Shown piece by piece: positions 18,986-28,148 of a stretch of DNA of 64,000 nucleotides. Location: positions 124,001 through 188,000 of the forward strand of contig CAZCUX010000004.1 in assembly GCA_964502005.1 (NCBI GenBank). The letters are read 5' to 3'. The translations under genes were made by a program, and so were the position numbers. Source of the stretch: CAJWOS01 sp964502005. Its GTDB lineage: Bacteria > Myxococcota_A > UBA796 > UBA2385. The notes beneath the pieces are model-generated. The model searched no databases. It was not told where the DNA came from and saw only the letters and a list, made by a program, of their open reading frames with translations. Numbering within the stretch: position 1 is the stretch's first letter; the number at the start of each line of letters is the position of its first letter.

Positions 18986-20242
18986 ATGTCTCAAACAGAG
19001 TCGACTTCCGCACCACCTACGTTTTTGCGTTGGGAAACCGGGACCTACCTAGGCTTGTTGCTCTTGCTTCTGTTGTTGCCGAGTTTGGGTCTTCTTGCGG
19101 GCTTCGAGGGTGGCGGCGAGGAGTTGGAGAATCGAACCTTGGCGCCGTGGCCAAATCTCACGTCTGAAGCGATTGCAGAGGCAACATGGACGCCAGCACT
19201 CGAAGAATTTCTGTTGGACCGCGCGCCGCTTCGTCCGGAACTATTGGTTCTCGCGCACCAATTGGACCTAGAGCTCTTTTTGGATAATCCGCTGCCCGAC
19301 AAACTTGTACGCGGCAAAGACGGATTTTGGTTTGTGCTCGAGCGCGTCGTAGGTCGGCGCGCGGGCCCCTATCCGAATGCAGACAAAGTGTGGGAAGCCA
19401 TTGTTCGCCTGAATACCTATGCGTCCCAAAATGGTATCCCCTTGTATTTTGTGGTGTCGCCCAACAAAGCGACGATGTACCCGGAAATGCTTCCCGATTC
19501 CTTGTCTGCGCCGTTTGCGTCGGAAGTATTGGCGGAGATGGATCGGCTGCGGAGCCATCAAGACGAGCCCAATTCACCGTTGGTCGATGTTTGGACCCCG
19601 TTGGTAGCGGAGCGGGAGCGGTTGCGTTCGCCGGATGTGTTGGTGGCCGACCCGCGGCTCCGCACGTTGTTTCGGCGCACCGACCGCCACTGGAATGTTG
19701 AGGCGGGGCGAATCGAGGCCAAGGCCATCATCGATGCAATACCGAATGTGACGTGGCAGGAGGATGTTTCTGCGCAGCTCGGGGATTTGTATAGAGACGG
19801 CCCGTCGGAAATTGAAGAGGTGTATGTGAAGCTCGGTTGGACCGAGCCGTATACCTCGGTCAAGATGGGCTCCGCGGCGAACCTCCAGTGGCGGTTGATT
19901 ACCGCAAGCAAAGGGAACTCCACCAAAGTCTTTTACAGCCATCCGACCGCGCGCCATACGCCGGTGCGACAAAAGCTCGTGGTTGTGCGGGACAGCTTTC
20001 TCAACGATGGTTTTGAGGCACCTGCGAATCGCCAGGGTGGCGAAATGCTGTCGATTGCACCGTACTTTTCGGAGTCGGTATTCGTGCATCGAATGTCCCT
20101 TCGGGACCATGCTCCCGATGCCAAACGAGCGCTGTTGGGTGGGGAGGTGCTCGTGGTGCAGGTTGTGCAAGGGGAGCTGGGCTGGTTTGTAAAGAACATA
20201 GAATACTACGAACATGTCGTGGATTGGATGAAGGGACGGTGA
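18986..20242 (+). CDS. AlgJ/AlgX-like SGNH-type O-acetyltransferase, membrane anchored
   Basis: A 418-aa protein. ATG 18986 follows GGGAG by 8 nt and gives an N-terminal membrane anchor (LGLLLLLLLLPSLGLLAGF). The periplasmic part carries the catalytic signature of the ALGX/AlgJ family: D233-R-H235 in RRTDRHWNVEAG and the putative nucleophile Ser337 in VVRDSF. It would take acyl groups delivered by the MBOAT protein encoded 14 bp upstream and place them on an exopolysaccharide. The strict two-gene operon, without alginate biosynthesis genes, suggests modification of another polymer. Confidence 0.85.
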   Translation: MSQTESTSAPPTFLRWETGTYLGLLLLLLLLPSLGLLAGFEGGGEELENRTLAPWPNLTSEAIAEATWTPALEEFLLDRAPLRPELLVLAHQLDLELFLDNPLPDKLVRGKDGFWFVLERVVGRRAGPYPNADKVWEAIVRLNTYASQNGIPLYFVVSPNKATMYPEMLPDSLSAPFASEVLAEMDRLRSHQDEPNSPLVDVWTPLVAERERLRSPDVLVADPRLRTLFRRTDRHWNVEAGRIEAKAIIDAIPNVTWQEDVSAQLGDLYRDGPSEIEEVYVKLGWTEPYTSVKMGSAANLQWRLITASKGNSTKVFYSHPTARHTPVRQKLVVVRDSFLNDGFEAPANRQGGEMLSIAPYFSESVFVHRMSLRDHAPDAKRALLGGEVLVVQVVQGELGWFVKNIEYYEHVVDWMKGR

Positions 20243-20361
20243 GAATACGGAGATCGCGAACACGCCCCACGCTCTGCGTTGTCCGCTTCGGCCCGTTGCG
20301 CCATCCCGTTGCGGCGGTCGTAGGGTCCGCGACCCGAGCATATGCACCACTGATTGCATGT

Positions 20362-20391
20362 TTGACGCGTTCGGGTGCTTCACCCTATTCC
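20362..20391 (+). promoter_or_regulatory. Candidate sigma70-like promoter for the kinase/TPR operon
   Basis: TTGACG (20362-20367) is followed after 17-18 bp by CTATTCC (from 20385), about 60 bp before the kinase start. Only the -35 box matches consensus well. Confidence 0.3.
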
Positions 20392-20451
20392 CCGACAGCC
20401 TCAAACCGAGTATAGAAGGATTCCTGTGACCTTCCTTGGTTAGTTTGAACC

Positions 20452-22116
20452 GTGTCGAACAGGCGGCTGTCGACCGATGGAGTGCGTGTGAGTGACCACA
20501 CGTCCAGCAGCATGAGCGGCTTTCACGAGCTCTCCTCCACCAGCCTTGATGCGCGGGTGGGGCAGGTGGTGGACGGTCGGTATCGTCTGTTGTCGGTGAT
20601 TTCCAAGGGCTCGATGGGGCGGGTCTACGCGGCCACCCAGCTTCAGCTCGACCGCCGCGTTGCCGTCAAAATTATGGAGCTCAACGCCTCTCTCGTCGAT
20701 GCGAACAACTTGGCCCTCTACCAGCAACGTTTCTTGAATGAAGCGGGTGCGCTTGCGAAGTTGAAGAGTCCCCACACGGTGCGGATTTTCGACTTTGGCT
20801 TCTGGGACGGAGCTCCATACCTCGTGATGGAGTACCTCGAAGGGCGTCCCTTGGCGCGCGTCTTGCGGGAGAAGCAGCGAATTTCGCCGTTGCGCGCGGT
20901 TCGTTTGGCGCAGCAGGTCTGCAAGAGCTTGGCTGAGGCGCACTCTGCGGGGATTGTCCACCGAGACCTCAAGCCGGACAACATTGTGTTGTTGGAAGAC
21001 AAGGAAGAGCATCTCGACATTGTAAAAATTGTGGACTTTGGCTTGGTAAAGAGCGTGGGCGACGAAGCGGAGCTTACGGTTGCAGGCCAGATTGTCGGTT
21101 CGCCCAACTATATGGCGCCAGAGCTGATCCTCGAATCTACGGATTTTGATGGTCGGGTTGACCAGTATGCGCTGGGCGTAACGCTTTTCCGTATTGTCTC
21201 TGGAAGGCGGCCGTTTCCGAAAGAAAACACCGTAGCGGTGTTGACGGCACACCTCAATGAGATTCCCCCGAGGCTGGATACGGTCGTCTCGGATCTGCAA
21301 CTACCGCCCATCTTGGTTGATATCGTCGACCGCGCGCTTCAAAAAGACCCATCGAATCGTTTTGCGAACATGGTCGAGATGCGTCGTGCGCTGATGGCCT
21401 GCGAAAAGGCGCTGCTGGTGCCGGATTTGTTCGACTTGCAGATGACGGTAATCGAAGGCCGTGTGGAAGTGCCGGGCGACATCTTGTCGGCGAGTCGGTC
21501 GTTGTCGGTGTCGATGATGGCCATGGCGCAAAAGCCGAAGGCGGTGCTGACGGCCAGTGCGCCGCCTCCCGTGAGTCCACCGGTTGCACCCGAGGCGACC
21601 GAAGAAATGCCACCACAAAGCGGCAATGGGCGTTGGTTTGTGGTTGGCCTGGCTGTGTTGTTGTTGCTGGGCGTGGGATTCCTGCTGTGGGGCTCCAATG
21701 GTGCCCCGCCAGACCCTACCGGCCCCGCGCAGCCGAGCGTGCTGGTGGCCGCAGAGGCCCCCAGCGCCGCACCGCCTTCTGCTGAAGGTGGAACGGCGGA
21801 AGTGCCGCCCGAGACCACCCCCGCGCCAAGCGAGCCAGGTCCCGCCGCGCTTCCCCCGCCCGTGGTGTCCTCCGCCACGCCGCCGCGCACGACCCCGCGC
21901 CCTGCGCCGCCGCCTGCGCGGCCTCCCGCAGCGCGCACTACGCCTCCTACAACGTCTTCGCCACCACCGGCGGAACCCGCTTCAGCGTCGGCCGAGCCGC
22001 CCCCAGCGGCCTCTGCACCGGCCGAACCCGCTCCGCCTCCGCCAGAACCGCCTCCGGCACCAACCACTGTGCCCACCATGAGGATGGATGATGAAATCAA
22101 GGACCCCTTCAACTGA
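20452..22116 (+). CDS. Transmembrane Ser/Thr protein kinase with long Pro/Ala-rich tail
   Basis: A protein of up to 554 aa. The kinase domain (about 43-320) has a Gly loop (SKGSMGRVYA), Lys73 (VAVKIM), HRDLKPDN with Asp172, D195-F-G and GSPNYMAPE. One membrane helix follows at about 395-413 (WFVVGLAVLLLLGVGFLLWG). The ~130-residue Pro/Ala/Glu-rich tail is therefore probably periplasmic and may cross or bind the envelope. The start is uncertain: GTG 20452, GTG 20488 and ATG 20512 are all in frame before the kinase fold. It overlaps the next gene by 29 bp, which couples kinase and TPR protein. Confidence 0.9.
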   Translation: MSNRRLSTDGVRVSDHTSSSMSGFHELSSTSLDARVGQVVDGRYRLLSVISKGSMGRVYAATQLQLDRRVAVKIMELNASLVDANNLALYQQRFLNEAGALAKLKSPHTVRIFDFGFWDGAPYLVMEYLEGRPLARVLREKQRISPLRAVRLAQQVCKSLAEAHSAGIVHRDLKPDNIVLLEDKEEHLDIVKIVDFGLVKSVGDEAELTVAGQIVGSPNYMAPELILESTDFDGRVDQYALGVTLFRIVSGRRPFPKENTVAVLTAHLNEIPPRLDTVVSDLQLPPILVDIVDRALQKDPSNRFANMVEMRRALMACEKALLVPDLFDLQMTVIEGRVEVPGDILSASRSLSVSMMAMAQKPKAVLTASAPPPVSPPVAPEATEEMPPQSGNGRWFVVGLAVLLLLGVGFLLWGSNGAPPDPTGPAQPSVLVAAEAPSAAPPSAEGGTAEVPPETTPAPSEPGPAALPPPVVSSATPPRTTPRPAPPPARPPAARTTPPTTSSPPPAEPASASAEPPPAASAPAEPAPPPPEPPPAPTTVPTMRMDDEIKDPFN

Positions 22117-22885
22117 CCAGGGGCCCCGCACTCCCAACCGGGTGCCCCGATTCTTTGCTCGCGCGCTTTCTGTCCGAACCCCTCGTGCGTTCAATAGAAA
22201 GGCAGCGCTGTTTGCTGGAATCGCCGCGATGGTGCTTGCATTCGGGGCTTCGCCTGCATGGGCTGCGCCAACGGACGACGACCGCGCGCGGGCCAAAGAG
22301 ATTTTTTTGAATGGGCAGACCCTGTTCAAAGAAGGTCGCTATGAAGATGCGTCGATTGCGTTCCAAGAGGCTTACCGACTGTCGGAGGAGCCTGCATTGC
22401 TCTACAATCTGGCAGCCTGTGCCGAGCGTTTGGGCAAGTTCGACGCCGCAATCGACCACCTCAATCGGTACCGGGTCTATGCAACCGCCGATGAGCGCGT
22501 AGAGCTGGAGCGTCGAATCGTAAACTTAGAGCGGCGCCGCGACGAAACGCCTACGCCTACACCTGTCGCACCTACCCCGGAACCTGCGCCATCCGAGGGC
22601 TTTGGTCGTGCGGGCAAAGCACTTGCCATCACGGGCGGAAGCATGATGGTCGTGTTTGGCAGCGTGCAGCTTTACTCGTGGTCGAAGGCGAGGGCGTTTG
22701 CGGAGTCGGGCGACGAAGAAGCCTGGAGCCAGTTACAGCCGCTCAACCTCACGAGTGGTGCGCTCACGATTGCTGGTGGTGGCTTGTTTGTCACCGGCCT
22801 TGTGTTGGGCGCACAAGGTGTTTCATCGGACGGCACGCAAATCTCGATTGGTCCCAATCAGCTTGTGATTCGCGGTCGGTTTTAG
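22088..22885 (+). CDS. Exported TPR-repeat protein with C-terminal membrane segments
   Basis: A 265-aa protein beginning inside the kinase gene (29-bp overlap). After a basic N-terminus, a hydrophobic signal-like stretch (ALFAGIAAMVLAFGASPAWA) ends near residue 60. TPR-type helices follow (ARAKEIFLNGQTLFKEGRYEDAS..., ALLYNLAACAERLGKFDAAIDHL), then a Thr/Pro linker and two hydrophobic Gly-rich segments (about 178-196, 222-242). Myxobacterial kinases are often paired with such tetratricopeptide proteins. It may be the periplasmic partner of the kinase tail (inference). Confidence 0.75.
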   Translation: MMKSRTPSTDQGPRTPNRVPRFFARALSVRTPRAFNRKAALFAGIAAMVLAFGASPAWAAPTDDDRARAKEIFLNGQTLFKEGRYEDASIAFQEAYRLSEEPALLYNLAACAERLGKFDAAIDHLNRYRVYATADERVELERRIVNLERRRDETPTPTPVAPTPEPAPSEGFGRAGKALAITGGSMMVVFGSVQLYSWSKARAFAESGDEEAWSQLQPLNLTSGALTIAGGGLFVTGLVLGAQGVSSDGTQISIGPNQLVIRGRF

Positions 22886-22957
22886 GCGTTTGTAGCTACA
22901 AGAGCGCTTGCGCGTGCGCTCCAAAGCTGGAGGACCGCGAACGCCCGATGCAAAATA

Positions 22958-22987
22958 GGGCCGCCGTTTGCGAACGACGGCCCTTTT
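22958..22987. terminator. Bidirectional intrinsic terminator
   Basis: GGGCCGCCGT (22958-22967) pairs with ACGACGGCCC (22974-22983) with one mismatch and a six-base loop. TTTT follows on the plus strand and the flanking AAAAT gives a T-run on the minus strand. It lies between the convergent TPR and BMP genes. Confidence 0.75.
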
Positions 22988-23011
22988 GTTTGGCTCCGTG
23001 GGGCGTTTGGC

Positions 23012-24316
23012 TCAGTAGTCGCCGTCGCAGCCTGCGGGGACCTCGCCGGGCTGGTCTACGCCGGAGCTATTGACCGTAACGACGCCTTCTACGTACCAGC
23101 ACATGCGCTTGAGGTCTTCGTCGGTCAAGGCTTCGCCGGAGCTCACGCGGAGGCTGCCTTCGGTGTCGAACAGGGGTCCGTGGAAGGGGAGGTGAATGCC
23201 TTCTTCGGATTTGAGCTCGGGGATTTTGCTTTCTACTTCAATCCGCATGGTGCCGTCGACGTTCGTGCTGAGGGGCGCCAAGGCGACGACGCTGTTTTCT
23301 GGCGTGGCTTCCATTTGTTCCCACAAGATGTTGTGGGGGTCCCAGGTCCCGTCGACGATTTCTTGGACGATGCGCGCATAAAGCGGGCCCCAGTTCCAAT
23401 AGGGAGCCGTGAGGCAGCGGTCAGGGGCGAATTCGCAGCTGTTGGGATTGTCATAGCCAATCGACCACACTGGGCTCGATGACCCGTCGCATTCGACGTA
23501 TTGGCCGTCGGCCACTTCCAGCGCGATGGTGGTGTCGGTGTGGTTGATGATGACATCAGCGCCACGGTCGATGAGCTCTTGGGTGACCACCGGTTCTAGT
23601 TCGGGGTCGAACCAGTTTCCAATCCACTCGACATCGACCACGATATCGGGATTGACTTCCCGTGCGCCAATCGTGAATGCGTTGATGTGACGGATGGTCT
23701 CGGCGATTGTGACAGGCGAGACGAAGCCGACGCGTCCCGTGCAGGACTTGGATGCGGCGACCATTCCGGCCAGGTACCACACTTGGTACATACGGCCGAA
23801 GTAACTTCCGAGATTGGGGCTCGAAACGAAGCCCGAGCACGACAAGAAGCGCACGTCGGGGTTGTTTGCTGCAGCGCTTTGGGTGGCGCTCAAAAAGTCG
23901 AAGCTGGTGGTGAAGATGATGTTGTCACCGTCAGCGATGAACTGGTCGAGGACCGCGGGTGCATCGGCGGGGCTCACGCTGGGTTCGTAGTGCGTGACGA
24001 CGCCTTCGATGTTCTCGTCGACGTACTTCCGGCCTTCTTCGTGTGTGAGGGTCCAGCCGTGGTCGCCGACGGGACCGACGTACAAGAACCCAACACGGGG
24101 ATTGGCGACTCCTTCGCCCTCGCCCTCGCCCTCACCTTCGCCCTCGCCTTCGCCCTCACCTTCGCCTTCACCCTCGCCCTCGCCTTCACCCTCGCCGGTG
24201 CTGTTTGCGGTGTCTGTTTTTTCGCCTGAATAGGTAAACAAACAGGCGGAAAGAGGCAGGAAGGCTGCACACAAGAAGGTGTGTGGGGCGCGGTTCCAAA
24301 GGTTCGGAAAAAGCAT
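23012..24316 (-). CDS. BMP-family (PnrA-like) substrate-binding lipoprotein with (Glu-Gly)14 linker
   Basis: A 434-aa exported protein. The signal ends in lipobox FLPLSAC, so it is a predicted lipoprotein. A linker of 14 Glu-Gly pairs precedes the binding domain (from about 70). That domain has the basic-membrane-protein/PnrA fold features: RVGFLYVGPVGDHGWTLTHEEG, then SYFGRMYQVWYLAGMVAASK, GRVGFVSP, ETIRHINAFTIGAREVNPD. Relatives bind purine nucleosides or other small ligands for ABC transporters or receptors. No permease or ATPase gene is adjacent, so it may be an orphan receptor or serve a distant transporter. Extra cysteines in the C-terminal half (CEFAPDRC, KRMCWY) are unusual. Confidence 0.88.
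   Translation of the reverse strand: MLFPNLWNRAPHTFLCAAFLPLSACLFTYSGEKTDTANSTGEGEGEGEGEGEGEGEGEGEGEGEGEGEGVANPRVGFLYVGPVGDHGWTLTHEEGRKYVDENIEGVVTHYEPSVSPADAPAVLDQFIADGDNIIFTTSFDFLSATQSAAANNPDVRFLSCSGFVSSPNLGSYFGRMYQVWYLAGMVAASKSCTGRVGFVSPVTIAETIRHINAFTIGAREVNPDIVVDVEWIGNWFDPELEPVVTQELIDRGADVIINHTDTTIALEVADGQYVECDGSSSPVWSIGYDNPNSCEFAPDRCLTAPYWNWGPLYARIVQEIVDGTWDPHNILWEQMEATPENSVVALAPLSTNVDGTMRIEVESKIPELKSEEGIHLPFHGPLFDTEGSLRVSSGEALTDEDLKRMCWYVEGVVTVNSSGVDQPGEVPAGCDGDY
24113..24196 (-). repeat. Hexanucleotide microsatellite encoding (Glu-Gly)14
   Basis: Fourteen tandem units of GAR-GGY on the minus strand (read on plus as YTC-RCC) code for the flexible linker of the BMP lipoprotein. Third-position variation (GAG/GAA, GGC/GGT) shows it is not a recent pure expansion. 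Length changes would stay in frame and alter the linker only. Confidence 0.9.
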
Positions 24317-24600
24317 GACCTACTCCGCGTGGAAAACCACGAAAACTGCGCAGAGTGTACCACGCTCAATTCGTTGTGGCCCCTTTGGGGGGTGGAAGAA
24401 GTGGCACGAATGAAGGTGTTTTCTTTCGGATTGTAGGCAGGACCGACGTTGCTGGCACGACGGCCCGATCTGGTCCGAGGCCCGCGGCACACGTCAGGGG
24501 ACGTGCCGGTTCGCGCCCCGCCCACGTACCAAGCATTCGGCACGGAGCGCGCCGGATCTGATGCGGCACGGGCGGAGGCCAGTTTTGCGGTGGTTTCGTA

Positions 24601-26262
24601 TCAGTGCGTGGGCGTAGACGTTGGTGGGCCGGCAGGCGCGCCCGTTGCAGCATCTGGTCGTGACCATACAATACGGCGATTGGTTTCGAGGGGCCCTCGG
24701 ATGCGGTGGACGGCGCGTCCGTCTGCGGCAGGCAGTTGCAGCACTACTTCGTCGACCGTGTCTCGCTCGCCAAGGCCGAAGTGGGCAACAGGGATGCGGG
24801 TCGCGCTCCATCCGGGGTTGGTTGTGACCAACTGGCTCCACGTCTGGTCGCCGGAGACCACCTGGATGGTGCTGCCGTGTGGCGCCGTAATGTCGAGCCA
24901 GTGCGCGCCATCGCAACCGGCGGACAGAAATAGCCATGGGCTGCGCGTGAAGTCGGACGCCAAAATATCGACCACGCCGTCCATATTGAGGTCTTGGGCG
25001 AGAATCGCCCGCGTGGCGGCAGCTTGTGGCAATCCAAGCTCTGCCCCGATTTCAACAAATGAGCGGTCGTCGGACTGTTGTTGGAACACAGCGAGCGGCG
25101 CCGCCTCGAAATCCATGACGCTAAAGTCTGACAGCGCCATGAGAATGTCCGGGCGGCCATCATTGTCCACATCTTCTATCGCGGTTCCCCATCCCATTTG
25201 TCCGTCTGCGAGGGCAGGTACGCGAGAGGAACCGCAATCGTAGTATTCACCGTCATTCTGGACGAGGACGTGGACCCGCTCGATGGCAGACAGTACAAAA
25301 TCAAATGTACCGTTGCGGTCCAAGTCGCCTACAGACACGCCCATACAGTCGGTGGTGACGCCGAGTCCGGCATCGGGTGATAGAGTGAATGTCCCCGATT
25401 CCGTGCCAAGCAATAGGTAGTTGGGGCCCAGAGTGCTGCCGTGGTCGTTGCAAACGTAGATGTCGTCAACGCCATCCCCGTTTTCGTCGATGACCAACAG
25501 GTCAAAAACAGCTCCCGCGACAGAAATGGAGGAGAGTATGGGTGTTGGGGCGGAAAACTGCCGCGCGCCATTGTTTTGGACCCACAAGAGAGCCTGTTGG
25601 TCGCCCATCGTTGGCTCAATGTTGATACCGAAAATGATGTCATCGTCACCATCATGGTCGACATCCATAATCGCGACGTCATATACGCCGCGGTGGCTGT
25701 CCTCGTTGAGCACGGGCGTCGTGAGAGACGGTGCGTCTTCGGCGACGGACCAAAGAATAGTGGCTTCCGTTCCAAATCCGAGCAGGTCTGTGCGACCGTC
25801 TTGGTCAAAATCGTGCGCCAACAGGCCCTTGACCATGATTCCCAGGTCCAGTGTTTTGGGCGCGGTGGTGTCGGACGAAGACGGATTCCAGGTACGTCGA
25901 ATGGCGGTCGCGTCGGCGTGTGTGTGAACAATCCAATGTTGGTTGTCCTCGAACCACAATGCAATACTCCCGCGCTCATCGAATCGTGGCGACGAAAAGG
26001 CTTGCATCGGCCCCAAAGCGTCGCTTGCGTCGTTATACCGAAGGGGGCTTGGGCTCTCGCACGTTTCGACGGGACCAATCGTCCAACCGGCGTCTTGGGG
26101 GGAAGGTTGGGTTTCATCAACAGGCCCCGTATCCGTGGGCGTTTGCACGGACTCCCCCGAATCGAAGTGGGCCGTCCGGGGCTGCTTGGAAGACGTCTCG
26201 GGCTGTCCACACGCACTTGTCCCGATAAAGACGAGGCCAGCGTGAAACCGAAGGCGCCTCAC
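24601..26262 (-). CDS. FG-GAP/VCBS repeat lipoprotein with ASPIC/UnbV-like C-terminus (CRTAC1 type)
   Basis: A 553-aa exported protein. The short signal (MRRLRFHAGLVFIG) ends in lipobox GTSAC. An acidic Thr/Pro linker leads to seven or so FG-GAP/VCBS units with D-x-D-x-D-G loops (HDFDQDGRTDLLGF, MDVDHDGDDDIIFGINI, IDENGDGVDDIYVCND, EDVDNDGRPDILMAL) that form a Ca-binding propeller. The C-terminal ~110 residues resemble the ASPIC/UnbV domain (VAHFGLGERDTVDEVVLQLP). It overlaps the upstream gene by 4 bp (ATGA), so the two FG-GAP proteins are co-translated. Confidence 0.82.
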   Translation of the reverse strand: MRRLRFHAGLVFIGTSACGQPETSSKQPRTAHFDSGESVQTPTDTGPVDETQPSPQDAGWTIGPVETCESPSPLRYNDASDALGPMQAFSSPRFDERGSIALWFEDNQHWIVHTHADATAIRRTWNPSSSDTTAPKTLDLGIMVKGLLAHDFDQDGRTDLLGFGTEATILWSVAEDAPSLTTPVLNEDSHRGVYDVAIMDVDHDGDDDIIFGINIEPTMGDQQALLWVQNNGARQFSAPTPILSSISVAGAVFDLLVIDENGDGVDDIYVCNDHGSTLGPNYLLLGTESGTFTLSPDAGLGVTTDCMGVSVGDLDRNGTFDFVLSAIERVHVLVQNDGEYYDCGSSRVPALADGQMGWGTAIEDVDNDGRPDILMALSDFSVMDFEAAPLAVFQQQSDDRSFVEIGAELGLPQAAATRAILAQDLNMDGVVDILASDFTRSPWLFLSAGCDGAHWLDITAPHGSTIQVVSGDQTWSQLVTTNPGWSATRIPVAHFGLGERDTVDEVVLQLPAADGRAVHRIRGPLETNRRIVWSRPDAATGAPAGPPTSTPTH

Positions 26263-28148
26263 AAGTTGCTCCGCAAAATGTAGACCTTGCCGGCATCCGT
26301 AGCGAGGTCGTCATTCCAGAACGCCCCCACCAAGAGGTCGTCTCTGCCATCGCCGTTGATGTCGCCGATGCCGGCTGCTGTCTGTCCCGACTGGTCTCCC
26401 GCGTGCTCCCCGAGGAGTTGGAACGGCGTACTTGCAAGGGCGAATACGCCGCCAGAGCGAATGTCGCCTCCGCGAAAGACATAGGTTTTGCCTGCGCCTT
26501 CGCCCCTTTCGTCATTTCCGAATGCGCCCACGACGATGTCGCCAAGGCCGTCCGCGTCCATGTCTCCAGCGCGACTGACGAGGCGACCGGCCGCATCGCC
26601 GGTGTGTTCGCCGGTCAGCAGAATGTCGGCCTGCTCGAGTCCCCATGCGCCTTCGGTGTGCGCCAAGGTGTCGCCCAATACAATGTAGGCGGTTCCGGTG
26701 TCGATGCCGCCACGGTCGTTGTACATTGCGCCGATGCCGAGGTCGCCGGTACCGTCTCCATCGGTGTCGCCGACAGTGAAAATCGAGTGGCCCGCGGAGT
26801 CCCCCGCGTCTTCTCCGTAGAAGAGGAGGTCGGCGTCGGACAATATAAAGACTTGTGTTGTATTGGGTAAGATGGGCAGGGAGGATGACAATACAACATA
26901 AGTAGTGCCGGACAATGGACCCCGTGGGTCGGCCCACGGCGCTGCAATAGCAACCTCGCCGAGCCCATCGCCATCTACGTCGTCGACACCGGTAACGAAA
27001 CGGCCCGTCTCGTCATCCGTCGCGTCGCCCAAAAAGGTCCAGGCGGCTTGGCTGACCGATTGGCCTCCCGTTCGGGACAAGAGGCCTCTCGACGACACCA
27101 AATACGCGCAGCCCGCGTTGGGCGAGACCCCATCCGCCTTGTGGGCGCCCACCAAAATGTCGTTCATTCCGTCGTTATCGACGTCTCCGGCTCCCGATAT
27201 CGAGATGCTGAGGAGGTCGTCGGGTTGGCTGCCGGTCAGCGTCGTGGTGGCAGCGGACGAAATAGGCACCGACGACGTTCTCGTGCGGAGTTCGGGACCG
27301 CCATGAACGAGGTAGACCGCGCCCGCTGCGTCTTGGGCCTGTAATGCGCCGACCAGGAGGTCGTTGAAGCCGTCACCATTGATGTCCCCAGCGTGGCCAA
27401 CGGAGTAGCCCAACCATTGCTCCTCCCCATCGCCCAGAAACGCAGGCAGGTCGCCGAGAAGCGATGTAGCGCCGAGCGCATTTCCCAACACAAGGTATAC
27501 CTTGCCCGCTTTGGTGCCATTTTCGCTATTGTAGCGCGCGCCGACCAAAAAGTCGGGAATGGTGTCGCCGTCGACGTCGCCACTCTCGGCCAGCGAAACG
27601 CCCGCCCAGTCGCCCGCTGCTTCTCCGCGAAGTGTGAAGTCGGCTTGGTCGAGAACATTCGAGAATACGCCATCGCAGTCGCCGTCGCGGAATGCGGAGT
27701 CCGCGCCTTCGGGGTGAATGAGCGGATGGGTGTCGTCGCAGTCTTCGCCGAGGTCGTCATGTGCGGTGTAGCCGTCCTTGTCGGCATCGAAGTCGTTGTC
27801 TTCGGCGCAGTCTTGGTCTACGCCGTCGTACCAGACTTCCTCGGCGCCGGGATAGATATTGGCGTTTTCATCGTCGCAGTCGCCTTCTTCGGTGGTCCAC
27901 CCATCTCCATCTTCATCTTCATCGGCATCCGGTGTCTCAAGCGTGGCGGTGTCGGCGACGGGACGGGGCGATGAGAAGTCCGTTGCTACCGGGAGGCCAG
28001 CTGACCCGGCGCTACCGCACGCGCTCGCGAACCACAACCATCCGCTTGTCCACGCGAAAGCCAGCCGACGCCTGCGCGTAGGCGGGCGGACTGCGGCGCG
28101 GCAATCGGCGAGGCGCGCCGACTCGGGAGGCGTTGGCAGACGGAACAT
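26259..28148 (-). CDS. Lipoprotein with MopE-type motifs and seven-bladed FG-GAP propeller
   Basis: A 629-aa exported protein. A long Arg-rich n-region precedes the hydrophobic stretch and lipobox WFASAC (Cys near 44), so the true start may be downstream of ATG 28148 at a non-ATG codon. Two MopE-like Asp/Cys segments (EEGDCDDENANIYPGAEEVW and GEDCDDTHPLIHPEGAD) are followed by about seven FG-GAP repeats (GDVDGDTIPDFLVGARYN, GDINGDGFNDLLVGALQA, GDMDADGLGDIVVGAFGN, GDINGDGRDDLLVGAFWN). It resembles the C-terminal half of the large lipoprotein at 12704, pointing to a shared surface role. First gene of a two-gene operon. Confidence 0.82.
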   Translation of the reverse strand: MFRLPTPPESARLADCRAAVRPPTRRRRLAFAWTSGWLWFASACGSAGSAGLPVATDFSSPRPVADTATLETPDADEDEDGDGWTTEEGDCDDENANIYPGAEEVWYDGVDQDCAEDNDFDADKDGYTAHDDLGEDCDDTHPLIHPEGADSAFRDGDCDGVFSNVLDQADFTLRGEAAGDWAGVSLAESGDVDGDTIPDFLVGARYNSENGTKAGKVYLVLGNALGATSLLGDLPAFLGDGEEQWLGYSVGHAGDINGDGFNDLLVGALQAQDAAGAVYLVHGGPELRTRTSSVPISSAATTTLTGSQPDDLLSISISGAGDVDNDGMNDILVGAHKADGVSPNAGCAYLVSSRGLLSRTGGQSVSQAAWTFLGDATDDETGRFVTGVDDVDGDGLGEVAIAAPWADPRGPLSGTTYVVLSSSLPILPNTTQVFILSDADLLFYGEDAGDSAGHSIFTVGDTDGDGTGDLGIGAMYNDRGGIDTGTAYIVLGDTLAHTEGAWGLEQADILLTGEHTGDAAGRLVSRAGDMDADGLGDIVVGAFGNDERGEGAGKTYVFRGGDIRSGGVFALASTPFQLLGEHAGDQSGQTAAGIGDINGDGRDDLLVGAFWNDDLATDAGKVYILRSNL

